Positions 8,898-16,716 of a stretch of 38,365 bases of DNA are shown piece after piece. Both the position numbers and the translations under genes were made by a program. The notes under the pieces were generated by a model. The model was not told the DNA's origin. It saw nothing but the letters and a program-made list of their open reading frames with translations, and ran no database searches. Position 1 is the first letter of the stretch; each line of letters opens with the position of its first letter. Source of the DNA: DASWIG01 sp965371445. Lineage in GTDB: Bacteria > Acidobacteriota > Thermoanaerobaculia > Multivoradales > J023. The stretch spans positions 1 through 38,365 of the forward strand of contig CBDUYN010000095.1 of assembly GCA_965371445.1 (NCBI GenBank), in the 5' to 3' direction.

Positions 8898-11099
8898 CTA
8901 GACGAAGAAGGTGAACGTGGTCATGAGGTCCTGGAGCCAGATCATCCACTTCGAGGCCCATTTGCGGGCCGGAAAAGCGGCCTGGGAACGCAGCAGACGG
9001 CTGTTGTTCGAAGAGTCGAGGTCGAGTAAAAGCACCCGCTCCGGATCGACCGCGGCGTATTTGAGCTTCGAGGAACCTTCGACCGTGAAGAGCTTCCAGC
9101 GGTCGCTTCCGTCCCAGTCGAAATCCTCTTGGCTGCCGTCCCTGAAGACCAGTCGGAGCTTCACCGGGAAGATTCCCTCGCCATGCCGGCGCACCACGAC
9201 CTCGCTACGATAGGTCTGGCCTTCTTCGTCTTCGTCTTCGTCTTCCTCTTCGTCTTCGTCTTCCTCTTGCCCCGTGAAGACGAGCTCACCGTCCTCCCCT
9301 TGGACGAAGCCGCGCGTCCTGACCGGCTTCGAAGAGACCGAGCCGACGGCGTAGTCGAAGGTCACGGAGCTTCCCCAGACCTGGTCAAAAAACCATCCCA
9401 GGTCCTCGCCTGCGACCTCGTCGGCGACGGCGAAGAAGTCCTCCGGCCGCGGGTGCTTGAACTTGTAGCGCTCGAAAAACGTGGAGAGGATCCCCCGGAG
9501 CGTCTCCCAGCCGAGGTGGCGCTCCAGGGTGTAGAGCCAGAGGGCGGTCTTGGCGTAGCTCAGGTTGCTCGACTGCCGCGGGAAGTAGTGGAACGTCATG
9601 TCCGACATGGGGCCCGCGGTCGGTGCCTCCGACGATGCGAAACCGATCCAACGGCTGCCGTAGACCGCGCGGCTTTGGGGGACGTCGCGAAAGAGGACGC
9701 GCAAGAAACCTCCGAAGTCTCCGCCCGGAGGGCGCAGGTAGGACCGTGTGTAGTAGGGCGTGCCATAGGCCTCGTGGTAGGTCCGGGTGGTGGAAAAAGT
9801 GTTGAGCCCCTCGTCGAGCCAGGCGTGCTCGAACTCGTTGTTGCCGACGATGCCGTACCAGAACTGGTGCCCGGCCTCGTGGATGGTCACCCCCTCGGGC
9901 GAGCCGCCGCCGAAGGGACGGATGAGCCCCGTGCCGGCGGTAAAAAGCGTCGGGTACTCCATGCCGCCGGCGCCGGCGCGCCACGCCGGGTCGACGACGG
10001 TGACGTGGCCGTAGGGATAGGGTCCGTACCAGGTCCCGTAGTATCTCAAGGCGGCGCGGGTGGCTTCGAGGTGGCGCTCGACCTGGTGCTCGTGCTCGCC
10101 CTGGTAGAGCAGCCGCATGTCGACCGCCGGTAGCCCCTCACCTGCGAAGCGCTCGACGCGCTCCCGGTAGTCGGGGCTCGCTGTCCAGGTGAAGGCGTGG
10201 ACGTCGGCCTGGACGAAGCGGTGGGTCGACGTGCCGTCGCCGTTCTCGCGCCGGTCGGCCTCGCGCCCGGTCGCGCCGACGACGAAGCGTTCCGGCAGCG
10301 TGATCCTGACGTCGTAGACGCCGTAGTCGGAAAAATACTCCGTCGGGGCGTGGTACTGGTGGCAGTTCCAGCCCTCCTGCCCTTCGTAGACCCCGAGCTT
10401 GGGGAACCAGTGGGCGATGAAGAAAAACTCACCCCGTGCGCCGGTGCGGGCGAAGGTGCGGGGAACCTTGGCGTGCCAGTCGAGCTCGACGCGCACCGTC
10501 TCGCCAGGGGCGACCGGCCGCGGCAGGTCAACGACCATGACGGTACGGTCGAAGCCGTTGCCGTCGTCGGGCGCGGCGAAGCGCGTCGCGAGCGGGGCGG
10601 AGGTGTCCTCGGAGAGCACCACCTGGTCCATCGCCAGGTCTGCCGGGACGCCGGCCGCGGGAACGCCGCCCTCCGGTCCGAACGGCGGCATCGAGCCGGC
10701 GCCCGGGACGCCGGCCGCCGCCATCCGTACGCCGTCGACGACGAGGTAGCCCCAGTCCTCCTTGCGCGGCGAATCGATGTCGCTTCGCCGGCGTAGCGCG
10801 TCCCCCTTGAGCCAGGTGCTCTGGTCGTTGCGCCAGGCGTTCCAGTAGAGGTGGAACCAGAGCTCCGACGTCTCGACGTCCTGGATGTTGCGCCAGGTGA
10901 GGACCTGCGAGCCGGTCAGGGTCCGCGCCTCGGGATCGAGGCGGACGTCGATCGAGTAGCTCGCGTTGCGCGGCGTCAAGGGCTCGTCGCCGTCCTGGGC
11001 CGCGGCGTTCGCCATCACGGCGGCGAGGAGCGCCGCCAAGCTCAGAGCGACAGGCCAGGGGAGCGCGCCGGCCGCTCGGGTTCTCTTGGGCGTTTGCAT
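8898..11099 (-). CDS. Secreted M1-family zinc aminopeptidase
   Basis: A 733-residue protein with an N-terminal signal peptide (hydrophobic about residues 15-32, cleavage after ...ANAAA). The gluzincin motif is complete: HEAGH at 407-411 and the third zinc ligand Glu430 in AWLDEGLN, at the M1 spacing of 18 residues. The substrate-binding GxMEN-type loop appears as GGMEYP. M1 enzymes remove N-terminal residues from peptides; this one would act in the periplasm or outside. A very acidic run (about residues 605-625) is encoded by a gaa/gac microsatellite near 9222-9268. It lies 56 nt downstream of the FKBP gene and 23 nt upstream of the membrane-protein gene, in the export operon, so maturation or turnover of exported peptides is a reasonable inference. 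Confidence 0.92.
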   Translation of the reverse strand: MQTPKRTRAAGALPWPVALSLAALLAAVMANAAAQDGDEPLTPRNASYSIDVRLDPEARTLTGSQVLTWRNIQDVETSELWFHLYWNAWRNDQSTWLKGDALRRRSDIDSPRKEDWGYLVVDGVRMAAAGVPGAGSMPPFGPEGGVPAAGVPADLAMDQVVLSEDTSAPLATRFAAPDDGNGFDRTVMVVDLPRPVAPGETVRVELDWHAKVPRTFARTGARGEFFFIAHWFPKLGVYEGQEGWNCHQYHAPTEYFSDYGVYDVRITLPERFVVGATGREADRRENGDGTSTHRFVQADVHAFTWTASPDYRERVERFAGEGLPAVDMRLLYQGEHEHQVERHLEATRAALRYYGTWYGPYPYGHVTVVDPAWRAGAGGMEYPTLFTAGTGLIRPFGGGSPEGVTIHEAGHQFWYGIVGNNEFEHAWLDEGLNTFSTTRTYHEAYGTPYYTRSYLRPPGGDFGGFLRVLFRDVPQSRAVYGSRWIGFASSEAPTAGPMSDMTFHYFPRQSSNLSYAKTALWLYTLERHLGWETLRGILSTFFERYKFKHPRPEDFFAVADEVAGEDLGWFFDQVWGSSVTFDYAVGSVSSKPVRTRGFVQGEDGELVFTGQEEDEDEEEDEDEDEEGQTYRSEVVVRRHGEGIFPVKLRLVFRDGSQEDFDWDGSDRWKLFTVEGSSKLKYAAVDPERVLLLDLDSSNNSRLLRSQAAFPARKWASKWMIWLQDLMTTFTFFV

Positions 11100-11155
11100 G
11101 GTCTACCTCCGTCGGGTCCGGCCCGAGCCTACACCACGTGCCTCAAAGGCCGGGG

Positions 11156-11947
11156 CTACTCGAACGAGATCAGCTCGACGTCAAAGACGAGCATCCCCTG
11201 CGGACGGTTCGCAACGCCCTTGTAGGCGAGCTTCTCGGGGATCCACAGCCGGCGCTTCTCGCCGACGACCATGAGCTGTAGGCCCTCGGTCCAGCCCTTG
11301 ATCACCTGGTTCAAGCCGAACGCGATCGGCTGGCCGCGCGTCACCGAAGAGTCGAACATCTCCCCGTCGGTGGTCCAGCCCGAATAGTGGACCGTGACGC
11401 GGCTTTTCTTCGTCGGGCGCTCGGTGCCGGTGCCCGGCTGGAGGACTTTTGAGGCGAGGCCGGATTTCGTGACCTCGGCGTCGGAGGGTGGCGCGGCCAC
11501 GTCTTCGGGGACCCGCGGCGTCCAGTGGACCTTGATCAGCTCGACGTCGAAGACCAGCGTCCCCTGGGGACCGCTCCCGCCCTTGTAGGCCAGCTCTTCG
11601 GGGATCCAGAAGCGGCGCTTCTCGCCTTCCACCATGAGCTGCAGGCCCTCGGTCCAGCCGTCGATGACCTTGCCGAGGGGCAGGCGTGCCGGCTTGCCGC
11701 GCGCCACCGAGGAGTCGAACATCTTGCCGTCGGTGGTCCAGCCGGTGTAGTGCACCTCGACGAGGTCGATCTCCGCGGGATGCTCCGTGCCGGTACCCGG
11801 CTGGAGGAGCTTCGAGGCCAGTCCCGAAGCCGTTGTCTCGGCGTCGGCAGGAGGGGCGGCCACGTCTTCGGGCGGCGGGATCTCTTCCCCGGCCCAGGCG
11901 ATCGACGCGGCCAGCAACAGGGTCGCTAGTGTCGCTGCGTTCTTCAT
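11156..11947 (-). CDS. Secreted peptidyl-prolyl isomerase with two tandem FKBP domains
   Basis: A 263-residue protein with signal peptide (cleavage near SIAWA-GEE) followed by two FKBP domains of about 100 residues, roughly 45-145 and 160-263. Each has the FKBP pattern SGLASK-LQPGTGTE, VHY(T/S)GWTTDG-MFDSS, GWTEGLQLM, GEKRR-WIPE-LAYKG and LVFDVEL. The halves are so similar that a recent internal duplication is clear. FKBPs catalyse cis-trans isomerisation of Xaa-Pro bonds and assist folding of secreted proteins. No ribosome binding site is seen before the ATG, and a -10-like TATCTT ends 8 nt upstream, suggesting a leaderless transcript. It is the first gene of the minus-strand run that continues into the M1 peptidase and exporter genes. 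Confidence 0.93.
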   Translation of the reverse strand: MKNAATLATLLLAASIAWAGEEIPPPEDVAAPPADAETTASGLASKLLQPGTGTEHPAEIDLVEVHYTGWTTDGKMFDSSVARGKPARLPLGKVIDGWTEGLQLMVEGEKRRFWIPEELAYKGGSGPQGTLVFDVELIKVHWTPRVPEDVAAPPSDAEVTKSGLASKVLQPGTGTERPTKKSRVTVHYSGWTTDGEMFDSSVTRGQPIAFGLNQVIKGWTEGLQLMVVGEKRRLWIPEKLAYKGVANRPQGMLVFDVELISFE

Positions 11948-11955
11948 GGCTGCGT

Positions 11956-11985
11956 AAGATATCGTCCCCCAGGGTGGCGAGACAA
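11956..11985 (-). promoter_or_regulatory. Candidate sigma-70-like promoter for the FKBP/export operon
   Basis: On the minus strand TTGTCT (11980-11985) and TATCTT (11956-11961) are separated by 18 bp. The -10 ends 8 nt before the ATG, the geometry of leaderless genes, and no Shine-Dalgarno sequence is present. Confidence 0.35.
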
Positions 11986-12026
11986 GCTCGGCCGGCGCCG
12001 GTTGGCTTGGGCCGCGAGATCCGATA

Positions 12027-12040
12027 GGCTTCCGGAAGCC
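12027..12040. promoter_or_regulatory. 14-bp perfect palindrome upstream of small lipoprotein gene
   Basis: GGCTTCCGGAAGCC is a perfect palindrome about 23 bp before the start of the small lipoprotein, in the divergent region shared with the FKBP gene. It could be an operator or a hairpin in the leader; nothing more can be said. Confidence 0.3.
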
Positions 12041-12063
12041 ATCCTGGGTAAGGAGAAGTAGCC

Positions 12064-12342
12064 ATGAAGACCTTCAAGCTCGTCGGAACCCTGCTCGTCT
12101 TTTTCCTGCTCCTCGCCTGCCTCGCCGCTTGCTCGGAAACGCGGCAAGCGGGTGAGGACAAGGCCGGAACCGATGCCGCGGCCCCGGAAGAGAGCCCGGA
12201 GTTCGAAGCCGACTTCGAGTCCGGCGACACCTCCGAGTGGTCCGATGAAACCCCGAAGGCCGGCGAAGACGCTGGGGAAGGGGAGGCGGGCACGGACGAA
12301 GCGGACGAGAGCGGTGGGACGGACGAGAGTCCCGACCCCTAG
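12064..12342 (+). CDS. Small acidic lipoprotein with FESGDTSxWS phrase
   Basis: A 92-residue protein, good AAGGAGA site 7 nt before the ATG. It has a lipoprotein signal with Cys22 in LACLAAC. The mature part is almost entirely Asp/Glu/Gly/Ala/Ser and probably unstructured. It contains FEADFESGDTSEWSDE, closely resembling the C-terminal phrase FADGFETGDTSVWS of the secreted propeller protein at 29736-31031. The function is unknown. Directly after the stop, a protein-like reading frame continues in another phase (12342-12461), so a frameshift near the 3' end is possible and the true C terminus may be longer. Confidence 0.7.
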   Translation: MKTFKLVGTLLVFFLLLACLAACSETRQAGEDKAGTDAAAPEESPEFEADFESGDTSEWSDETPKAGEDAGEGEAGTDEADESGGTDESPDP

Positions 12343-12461
12343 ACTTCGACGCCATCCGGGTCCTTGGTGACTTGGGCTTTACGGCCTACGACATCAAGGG
12401 TTACGGGACCGACCCCGACGGCAATCAGCACGACATGACCAAGATAGTCCTCAAGCTCTAG
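12342..12461 (+). pseudogene. Out-of-frame coding tail after the small lipoprotein (remnant or frameshift)
   Basis: In the frame beginning at 12342 the sequence reads DFDAIRVLGDLGFTAYDIK followed by GYGTDPDGNQHDMTKIVLKL and a TAG at 12459-12461. The composition and codon use are protein-like, but there is no start codon or ribosome binding site and the frame upstream is not protein-like. It is either the 3' end of a deleted gene or the displaced C terminus of the lipoprotein. I do not recognise the family. Confidence 0.45.
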
Positions 12462-12508
12462 GGGAGCCACACCCGCCACACCCTGAGCACCTGGGCACCC
12501 TGGGCGGC

Positions 12509-12537
12509 TGGACAGCCGCGACGCCCTGTGCTACACT
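12509..12537 (+). promoter_or_regulatory. Sigma-70-type promoter for the response regulator-GGDEF gene
   Basis: TGGACA (12509-12514), a 17-bp spacer and TACACT (12532-12537) with an extended -10 TG one base upstream. Predicted transcription start near 12544, giving a leader of about 100 nt that contains the hairpin at 12597-12625. Confidence 0.6.
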
Positions 12538-12596
12538 ACGCTCCCATCTCCTGAGAGAGAGCGCTACCCCCTCTTGTTTTAGGGCCGACAGCCGGC

Positions 12597-12625
12597 CTGT
12601 GCGACGCAGAGGGGGCGTCGCACAG
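12597..12625 (+). promoter_or_regulatory. Strong leader hairpin before the response regulator-GGDEF gene
   Basis: Arms CTGTGCGACGC and GCGTCGCACAG form a perfect 11-bp stem with a 7-nt loop, ending 16 nt before the ATG. There is no U-tract, so it is not a typical terminator. It is followed by TGCAAAGCC and a small AGCC/GGCT hairpin next to the start codon. A role in translation control is plausible; it does not match a complete c-di-GMP riboswitch. Confidence 0.5.
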
Positions 12626-12641
12626 TGCAAAGCCTTGGCTG

Positions 12642-13580
12642 ATGAGGATGACAGAACCCAAGAACGTGCTGGTGGTCGACGACGACGAGAGCGTCTGCCA
12701 TCTCTTCTCCGCCATGCTGAGCTCCCACGGCTTCGAGGTCGTGGCGGAGCAGGACGGCCGCAAAGCTCTCAGCCTCTTGCGCGACGGCGACTTCGACGTC
12801 GTCGTGCTCGACTTGGTGATGCCTCAGCTCGACGGCCTGTCGATGATCGAGGAGATCCGCGAATACGACTCCGCCTTGCCGATTCTGGTCGTCACCGGCT
12901 ACGGGAGCGCCGAGACCACGGTGGCGGCAATGCGCCGCGGTGCGACGGACTTCGTCACCAAGCCGGTCGACGCCGGGTTCCTGGATCTGAGGATCCGCCG
13001 CGCCTGGGACCTGGAGCACGCGCGCCGCCTGGCCAACACCGACGGGCTCACCGGCATCTACAACCACCGCTACCTCCAGGAGCGCCTGCGCGGCGAGATC
13101 GAGCGCGCCGAACGCTATTCGCGCCCCCTCTCGGTCGTCATGGCCGACCTCGACCATTTCAAGCGCTTCAACGACATGTTCGGCCACCCGCGCGGCGACG
13201 AGGTGCTGATCGAGGTCGCCCACACCCTGCGGCAACTGACCCGGGCCACGGACGTCGTGGCGCGCTACGGCGGCGAGGAATTCACCCTGATCCTGCCGGA
13301 GACGCCGGCGGCGGAAGCGAAGGTCTTCGCCGAGCGCGTCCGCGAGTGCATTGCCGCCCTGGAGCTGAATGGCGGCGACCCGGCAAGCCAGGTGACCTTG
13401 AGCGCCGGCATCGCGGCCCACCATCCGGGCATGACGAAAGAAGCGCTGATCGAAGCCGCCGACTGCGCGCTCTACCGGGCCAAGCGCGGGGGACGCAACC
13501 GCGTCTACCTCGCCGAGCGCGTCCTGGAGGTGAAGGAGCTCGCCGCGGCCGGGACGGCCGTCGAGCTGCCCGTCTCCTGA
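12642..13580 (+). CDS. Response regulator with GGDEF (diguanylate cyclase) output
   Basis: A 312-residue two-domain protein. The receiver domain (about 8-125) has the acidic cluster DDD13-15, the phosphoacceptor Asp57 in VVVLDLVMP, Thr in VVTGY and Lys in TKPV. The GGDEF domain (about 135-300) has GGEEF at 210-214 and an RxxD inhibitory site (RATD, 201-204) five residues upstream, so it should be an active, product-inhibited diguanylate cyclase making cyclic di-GMP from GTP when phosphorylated. Two starts are possible (12642 and 12648); neither has a strong ribosome binding site, which fits the structured leader. No cognate histidine kinase is adjacent, so it is an orphan regulator. Confidence 0.93.
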   Translation: MRMTEPKNVLVVDDDESVCHLFSAMLSSHGFEVVAEQDGRKALSLLRDGDFDVVVLDLVMPQLDGLSMIEEIREYDSALPILVVTGYGSAETTVAAMRRGATDFVTKPVDAGFLDLRIRRAWDLEHARRLANTDGLTGIYNHRYLQERLRGEIERAERYSRPLSVVMADLDHFKRFNDMFGHPRGDEVLIEVAHTLRQLTRATDVVARYGGEEFTLILPETPAAEAKVFAERVRECIAALELNGGDPASQVTLSAGIAAHHPGMTKEALIEAADCALYRAKRGGRNRVYLAERVLEVKELAAAGTAVELPVS

Positions 13581-13697
13581 GGCCAGGCCGGGGATCAAAC
13601 GCCGTCCCCCCGGGACCGGCGGCGACGGCGTGATCGTATCCCGGTGATAACCTTCCAGGTACGAGCATGCCTAGCTCGACGCCAAAGGAGACTCACC

Positions 13698-15851
13698 ATG
13701 TCGAAAGCCGTCCCAAGGATCCTCTTCCCCGCCGCCTTCCTCCTGGGCCTGGTGCTCGCCCTGGGCGCCCTGGCGCAGCAGAGTCAGTTCGAGGACACGA
13801 CCTCGGTCGTCCTCGTCGAGGTCCCCGTCACCGTGACCAAGGGCAACGAGCCGTTGCGCGACCTGACAGTCGAGAACTTCGAGATCATCGACGACGGAAA
13901 AAAGCAGGAGATCGTGAGCTTCGAGGTCGTCGATCTCGGCTTCGGCGAATTCGAGGGGACGATACCGATGGCGGCCCGCCGCCACTTCCTGCTGCTTTTC
14001 GACCTCGCCTTCTCGGAGCCCGAAGCGGTGATGCGAGGCCGCGAGGTGGCCCGCGGGCTGCTCGACAGCCTCCATCCCACGGACGTCGTCTCGGTGGGCT
14101 CCTACAGCTCGGTACGGGGAGTCATGTCGGTACTCGGCTTTACCGGCGACCGTCCCCAGGTGGAGCTCGCCATCGACTCCTTTGGCCTGCCCGAGCTCGT
14201 CGAGCGCGGCGACGACCCGCTGGGTCTCATCCTCGGCAGCCGGCGGAGGATGGAGGAGGGCGTTTGGGAGGCCGCGGCCGAGCAGCAGGTGCGAGCCGTC
14301 CTGGTCCGGGCGAACGCCGCGGAGCAGGTCACCGACGAGGCCACCCGGACGCGGGCTTTCGCCAAGAACATGGAGGGCGTCGCCAACTTCCTCGGAGGCT
14401 TCGAGGGCCGCAAGCACATCTTCTTTCTCTCCGAAGGCTTCGACAGCCGGTTGCTCACCGGTGGCCAGGCCACCCAGCAACAGACCTCGTCGATCGAGAG
14501 CGGCGAGATCTGGGACGTCGACAGCCAGAGCCTGTTTGGCGACACCTCGGTACAGAACTTCATGAGCGGCATGGAGTCGGCGTTTCGCCGCAACGACTGC
14601 GTGCTCCACTCGATCGACCTGTCGAGCGGCCAGGCGCGCCGCAACCGCCGCGACCCCAACAGCGCCGACGTGCGCATCGAGATAGACCCGACGGTCGCCG
14701 GAGGGAGCACGAACGACACGAGCGGCGGCGGCGTCGCCACCGACTCGGGCTTCCCCCGGCGCTCGAACGAAAGCGGCCTTTTTACCATCTCGCGCAACAC
14801 AGGCGGCATGTACTTCCGGAACCTGAAGCACCTCCAGGAGGGCCTGGGGGGGCTCCTGGAGCGCCACAGCCTGACCTACGTCCTCGCGTTCCAGCCGTCC
14901 TCGATCGAATTCGACGGCAAGCCTCACAAGCTGAAAGTAAAGCTCCGGCGTGCCCCCCGCGGGGCCAAGCTCATCCACCGCCGGGGCTACGACGCGCCGC
15001 AGCCGTTCCTCGAGCGCCAACCCTACCAGCGCAAGGCCGAAGCCGCGGAGCTCATCCTGAGCGCCGAGAACTCCGGCGGCGTGGCGATCGACGTCCTGGC
15101 CGTGCCGATGCCCGACGCGGAGAAACGGCCCTACGTGCCGATCCTGGTCGAGGCCGACGGCGCGAGCCTCCTCGTAGGCCAGCAGGGCGAGCGCGCCTCG
15201 GTCGAGCTCTACGTCTACGCCATGGACCTGGACGGCGTCGTCGTCGACTACGCCACTCAGACGCTCTCCTTCAACGCCCAGGCGGCCAAAGAGCGGCTCA
15301 CGGAGAGCGGTGTGAAGTTCTGGTCGTACCTCGACCTGCCGCCAGGCGAGTACGTGGCACGCGTCCTGGTGCGCAACGCCGAAACCGGCGAGCACGGCCT
15401 GCGGCGGGTGCCGATCACCGTGCCGGCATTCGACCGGGCGGAGGCGGTGCTCTTGCCGCCGCTTTTCCCCGAGCCGTCGCAGAAGTGGCTCCACGCCCGC
15501 GCCAAGAGCCAGCGGGAGGACTTCCCCTATCCCTACATGATGGGCGACCAGCGCTTCGTGCCCGCGGCGCGGCCGGTGGTCCCGGCGACCGGCTCGACGA
15601 CGGTCTGCCTGACCGGCGTCCACCTGCCCGACGAGGACCTGGTGATCGACAGCCTGGTGCTCTCGGTCGACGGCCGGGCGGTCGCCGGGGCGGCGCTCAA
15701 GGTGGAACGCGACTACCCGGGCACCGACGTCCGCTCCCTCGTCGCGCAGCTTGAGACCTCGGGCCTGGAGCCCGGGATCTACAGTCTGGTGACGATTGCC
15801 CGGGGCGGCGCGACGGAGCAGAAGAGCGCGATCCGTTTCGTCGTCAACTGA
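13698..15851 (+). CDS. Secreted protein with VWFA-related acidobacterial domain
   Basis: A 717-residue protein with signal peptide (cleavage near GALAQQ). After a beta segment typical of this family (VEVPVTVTKGNEPLRDLTVENFEIIDDGKKQ) comes a von Willebrand A-like domain starting at FLLLFDLAFSEPEA, where the usual DxSxS metal site is degenerate, running to about residue 420. The C-terminal 300 residues are beta-rich and not recognised. The start at 13698 has an AAAGGAG site; an upstream in-frame ATG at 13644 would place 18 non-hydrophobic residues before the signal peptide. Families of these proteins are expanded in Acidobacteria; their exact role is unknown, and adhesion or scaffolding outside the cell is only a guess from the VWA fold. 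Confidence 0.85.
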   Translation: MSKAVPRILFPAAFLLGLVLALGALAQQSQFEDTTSVVLVEVPVTVTKGNEPLRDLTVENFEIIDDGKKQEIVSFEVVDLGFGEFEGTIPMAARRHFLLLFDLAFSEPEAVMRGREVARGLLDSLHPTDVVSVGSYSSVRGVMSVLGFTGDRPQVELAIDSFGLPELVERGDDPLGLILGSRRRMEEGVWEAAAEQQVRAVLVRANAAEQVTDEATRTRAFAKNMEGVANFLGGFEGRKHIFFLSEGFDSRLLTGGQATQQQTSSIESGEIWDVDSQSLFGDTSVQNFMSGMESAFRRNDCVLHSIDLSSGQARRNRRDPNSADVRIEIDPTVAGGSTNDTSGGGVATDSGFPRRSNESGLFTISRNTGGMYFRNLKHLQEGLGGLLERHSLTYVLAFQPSSIEFDGKPHKLKVKLRRAPRGAKLIHRRGYDAPQPFLERQPYQRKAEAAELILSAENSGGVAIDVLAVPMPDAEKRPYVPILVEADGASLLVGQQGERASVELYVYAMDLDGVVVDYATQTLSFNAQAAKERLTESGVKFWSYLDLPPGEYVARVLVRNAETGEHGLRRVPITVPAFDRAEAVLLPPLFPEPSQKWLHARAKSQREDFPYPYMMGDQRFVPAARPVVPATGSTTVCLTGVHLPDEDLVIDSLVLSVDGRAVAGAALKVERDYPGTDVRSLVAQLETSGLEPGIYSLVTIARGGATEQKSAIRFVVN

Positions 15852-15993
15852 CGGACGGGACTCGCCCGATGATTTGCTTGACGTCCAGGACCCTTCGAGC
15901 TGGGTAGTCGTCCGAGAGTCGCCGCAACCCAAAACGTTCGTAGAATCGTGCTGCGTTCTCGTCGATGGCGTCCGTCACGAAGAGGCGATACGA
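15844..15993 (-). pseudogene. C-terminal remnant of a GNAT acetyltransferase
   Basis: The minus strand encodes SYRLFVTDAIDENAARFYER followed by FGLRRLSDDYPARRVLDVKQIIG and a stop. The DENAARFYERFG pattern is the conserved acceptor/CoA-binding end of GNAT enzymes, especially the TacT/AtaT-like toxins. The N-terminal two thirds are missing: upstream sequence in this frame is the reverse of the lipoprotein gene. Its stop overlaps the end of the VWFA gene by 8 bp. It is a gene fragment, probably of a toxin-antitoxin pair. Confidence 0.65.
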
Positions 15994-16095
15994 TCGACCT
16001 GGCATCGTGCAAAAAGGCGCAAGCTCGCCTTCCCGGTCCTCGTTCCTCGATGGGAGCGGGGGCACGTCCGTGCACCTACCCAAGAGGACGAGAAC

Positions 16096-16716
16096 ATGTT
16101 CGTGAAGAGAATCGCTCACCACAGCGCTCGCCGAGCGCTCCTCGCCGCGGCCTTGCTGGCCGCCGGCTGCGCCAGCCAGGGCGTCGCCTTTCGGGCCCTC
16201 GAGCCGCGCGTCAGCCCTTACGCCGAGGTCACCCTCGAGATCGATTTCAAGAACCGGGTCATCCGGGCCGTCCCCGACATGGTGATCATCTGGTTCGAAT
16301 CGAAGAACCCGCTTTCCGAGATCCTCTGGACGGCGCGGTGTGTAGAAGGCGAAGGGATGGAGATGGACGACCTGGTCTGTCCCGAGGGCGCCACGGTCGT
16401 CATCCGCCCCAAGCCGGGGTGCTCGAAGACACTCTTCGGGGCGACCAGGAACGCTCCGGCCGGGGAGATCCACATCCGCTCACCGCACAACGCCGTGCCC
16501 AGCGGCAAGCCCAACGTCGAGGAGGCCGAGTCGCTCATGGCCGCGCAGGCGAAGACCACCGTCTTGTGCGACGGGAGCGACAAGAAGTCGCATGGCGAGA
16601 TGGTGCTGACCCAGTCGGTCCACGACATCTACTGGGGCTACGAGGTCGAGGCGAGGCGGCCGGGCGACGAGCCGTTCCTCGTCGATCCGGCCGCCTGGAT
16701 TGAAAAGGACAACTAG
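16096..16716 (+). CDS. Lipoprotein of unknown function
   Basis: A 206-residue protein with lipobox LAAGC (Cys near residue 25). The rest has beta character, four further cysteines and no domain that I recognise (landmarks IDFKNRVIRAVPDMVIIWFE, CVEGEGMEMDDLVCPEGA, HDIYWGYEVEARR). AGAGGA lies about 8 nt before the ATG. A longer in-frame start at 15796 would bury the lipobox and is rejected. The gene ends 4 bp inside the convergent kinase gene. It may sit on the periplasmic face of a membrane. Confidence 0.75.
   Translation: MFVKRIAHHSARRALLAAALLAAGCASQGVAFRALEPRVSPYAEVTLEIDFKNRVIRAVPDMVIIWFESKNPLSEILWTARCVEGEGMEMDDLVCPEGATVVIRPKPGCSKTLFGATRNAPAGEIHIRSPHNAVPSGKPNVEEAESLMAAQAKTTVLCDGSDKKSHGEMVLTQSVHDIYWGYEVEARRPGDEPFLVDPAAWIEKDN

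Noticed and set aside
9222..9268. tcttcg repeats in the M1 peptidase gene as a regulatory or mobile repeat
   Set aside because: It is an in-frame microsatellite coding for an Asp/Glu run and needs no further explanation.
12544..12641. Complete c-di-GMP riboswitch in the leader of the GGDEF gene
   Set aside because: GCAAAGCC is present but the GGGCAAACC-type and GNRA tetraloop-receptor parts of the GEMM-I core are not seen.
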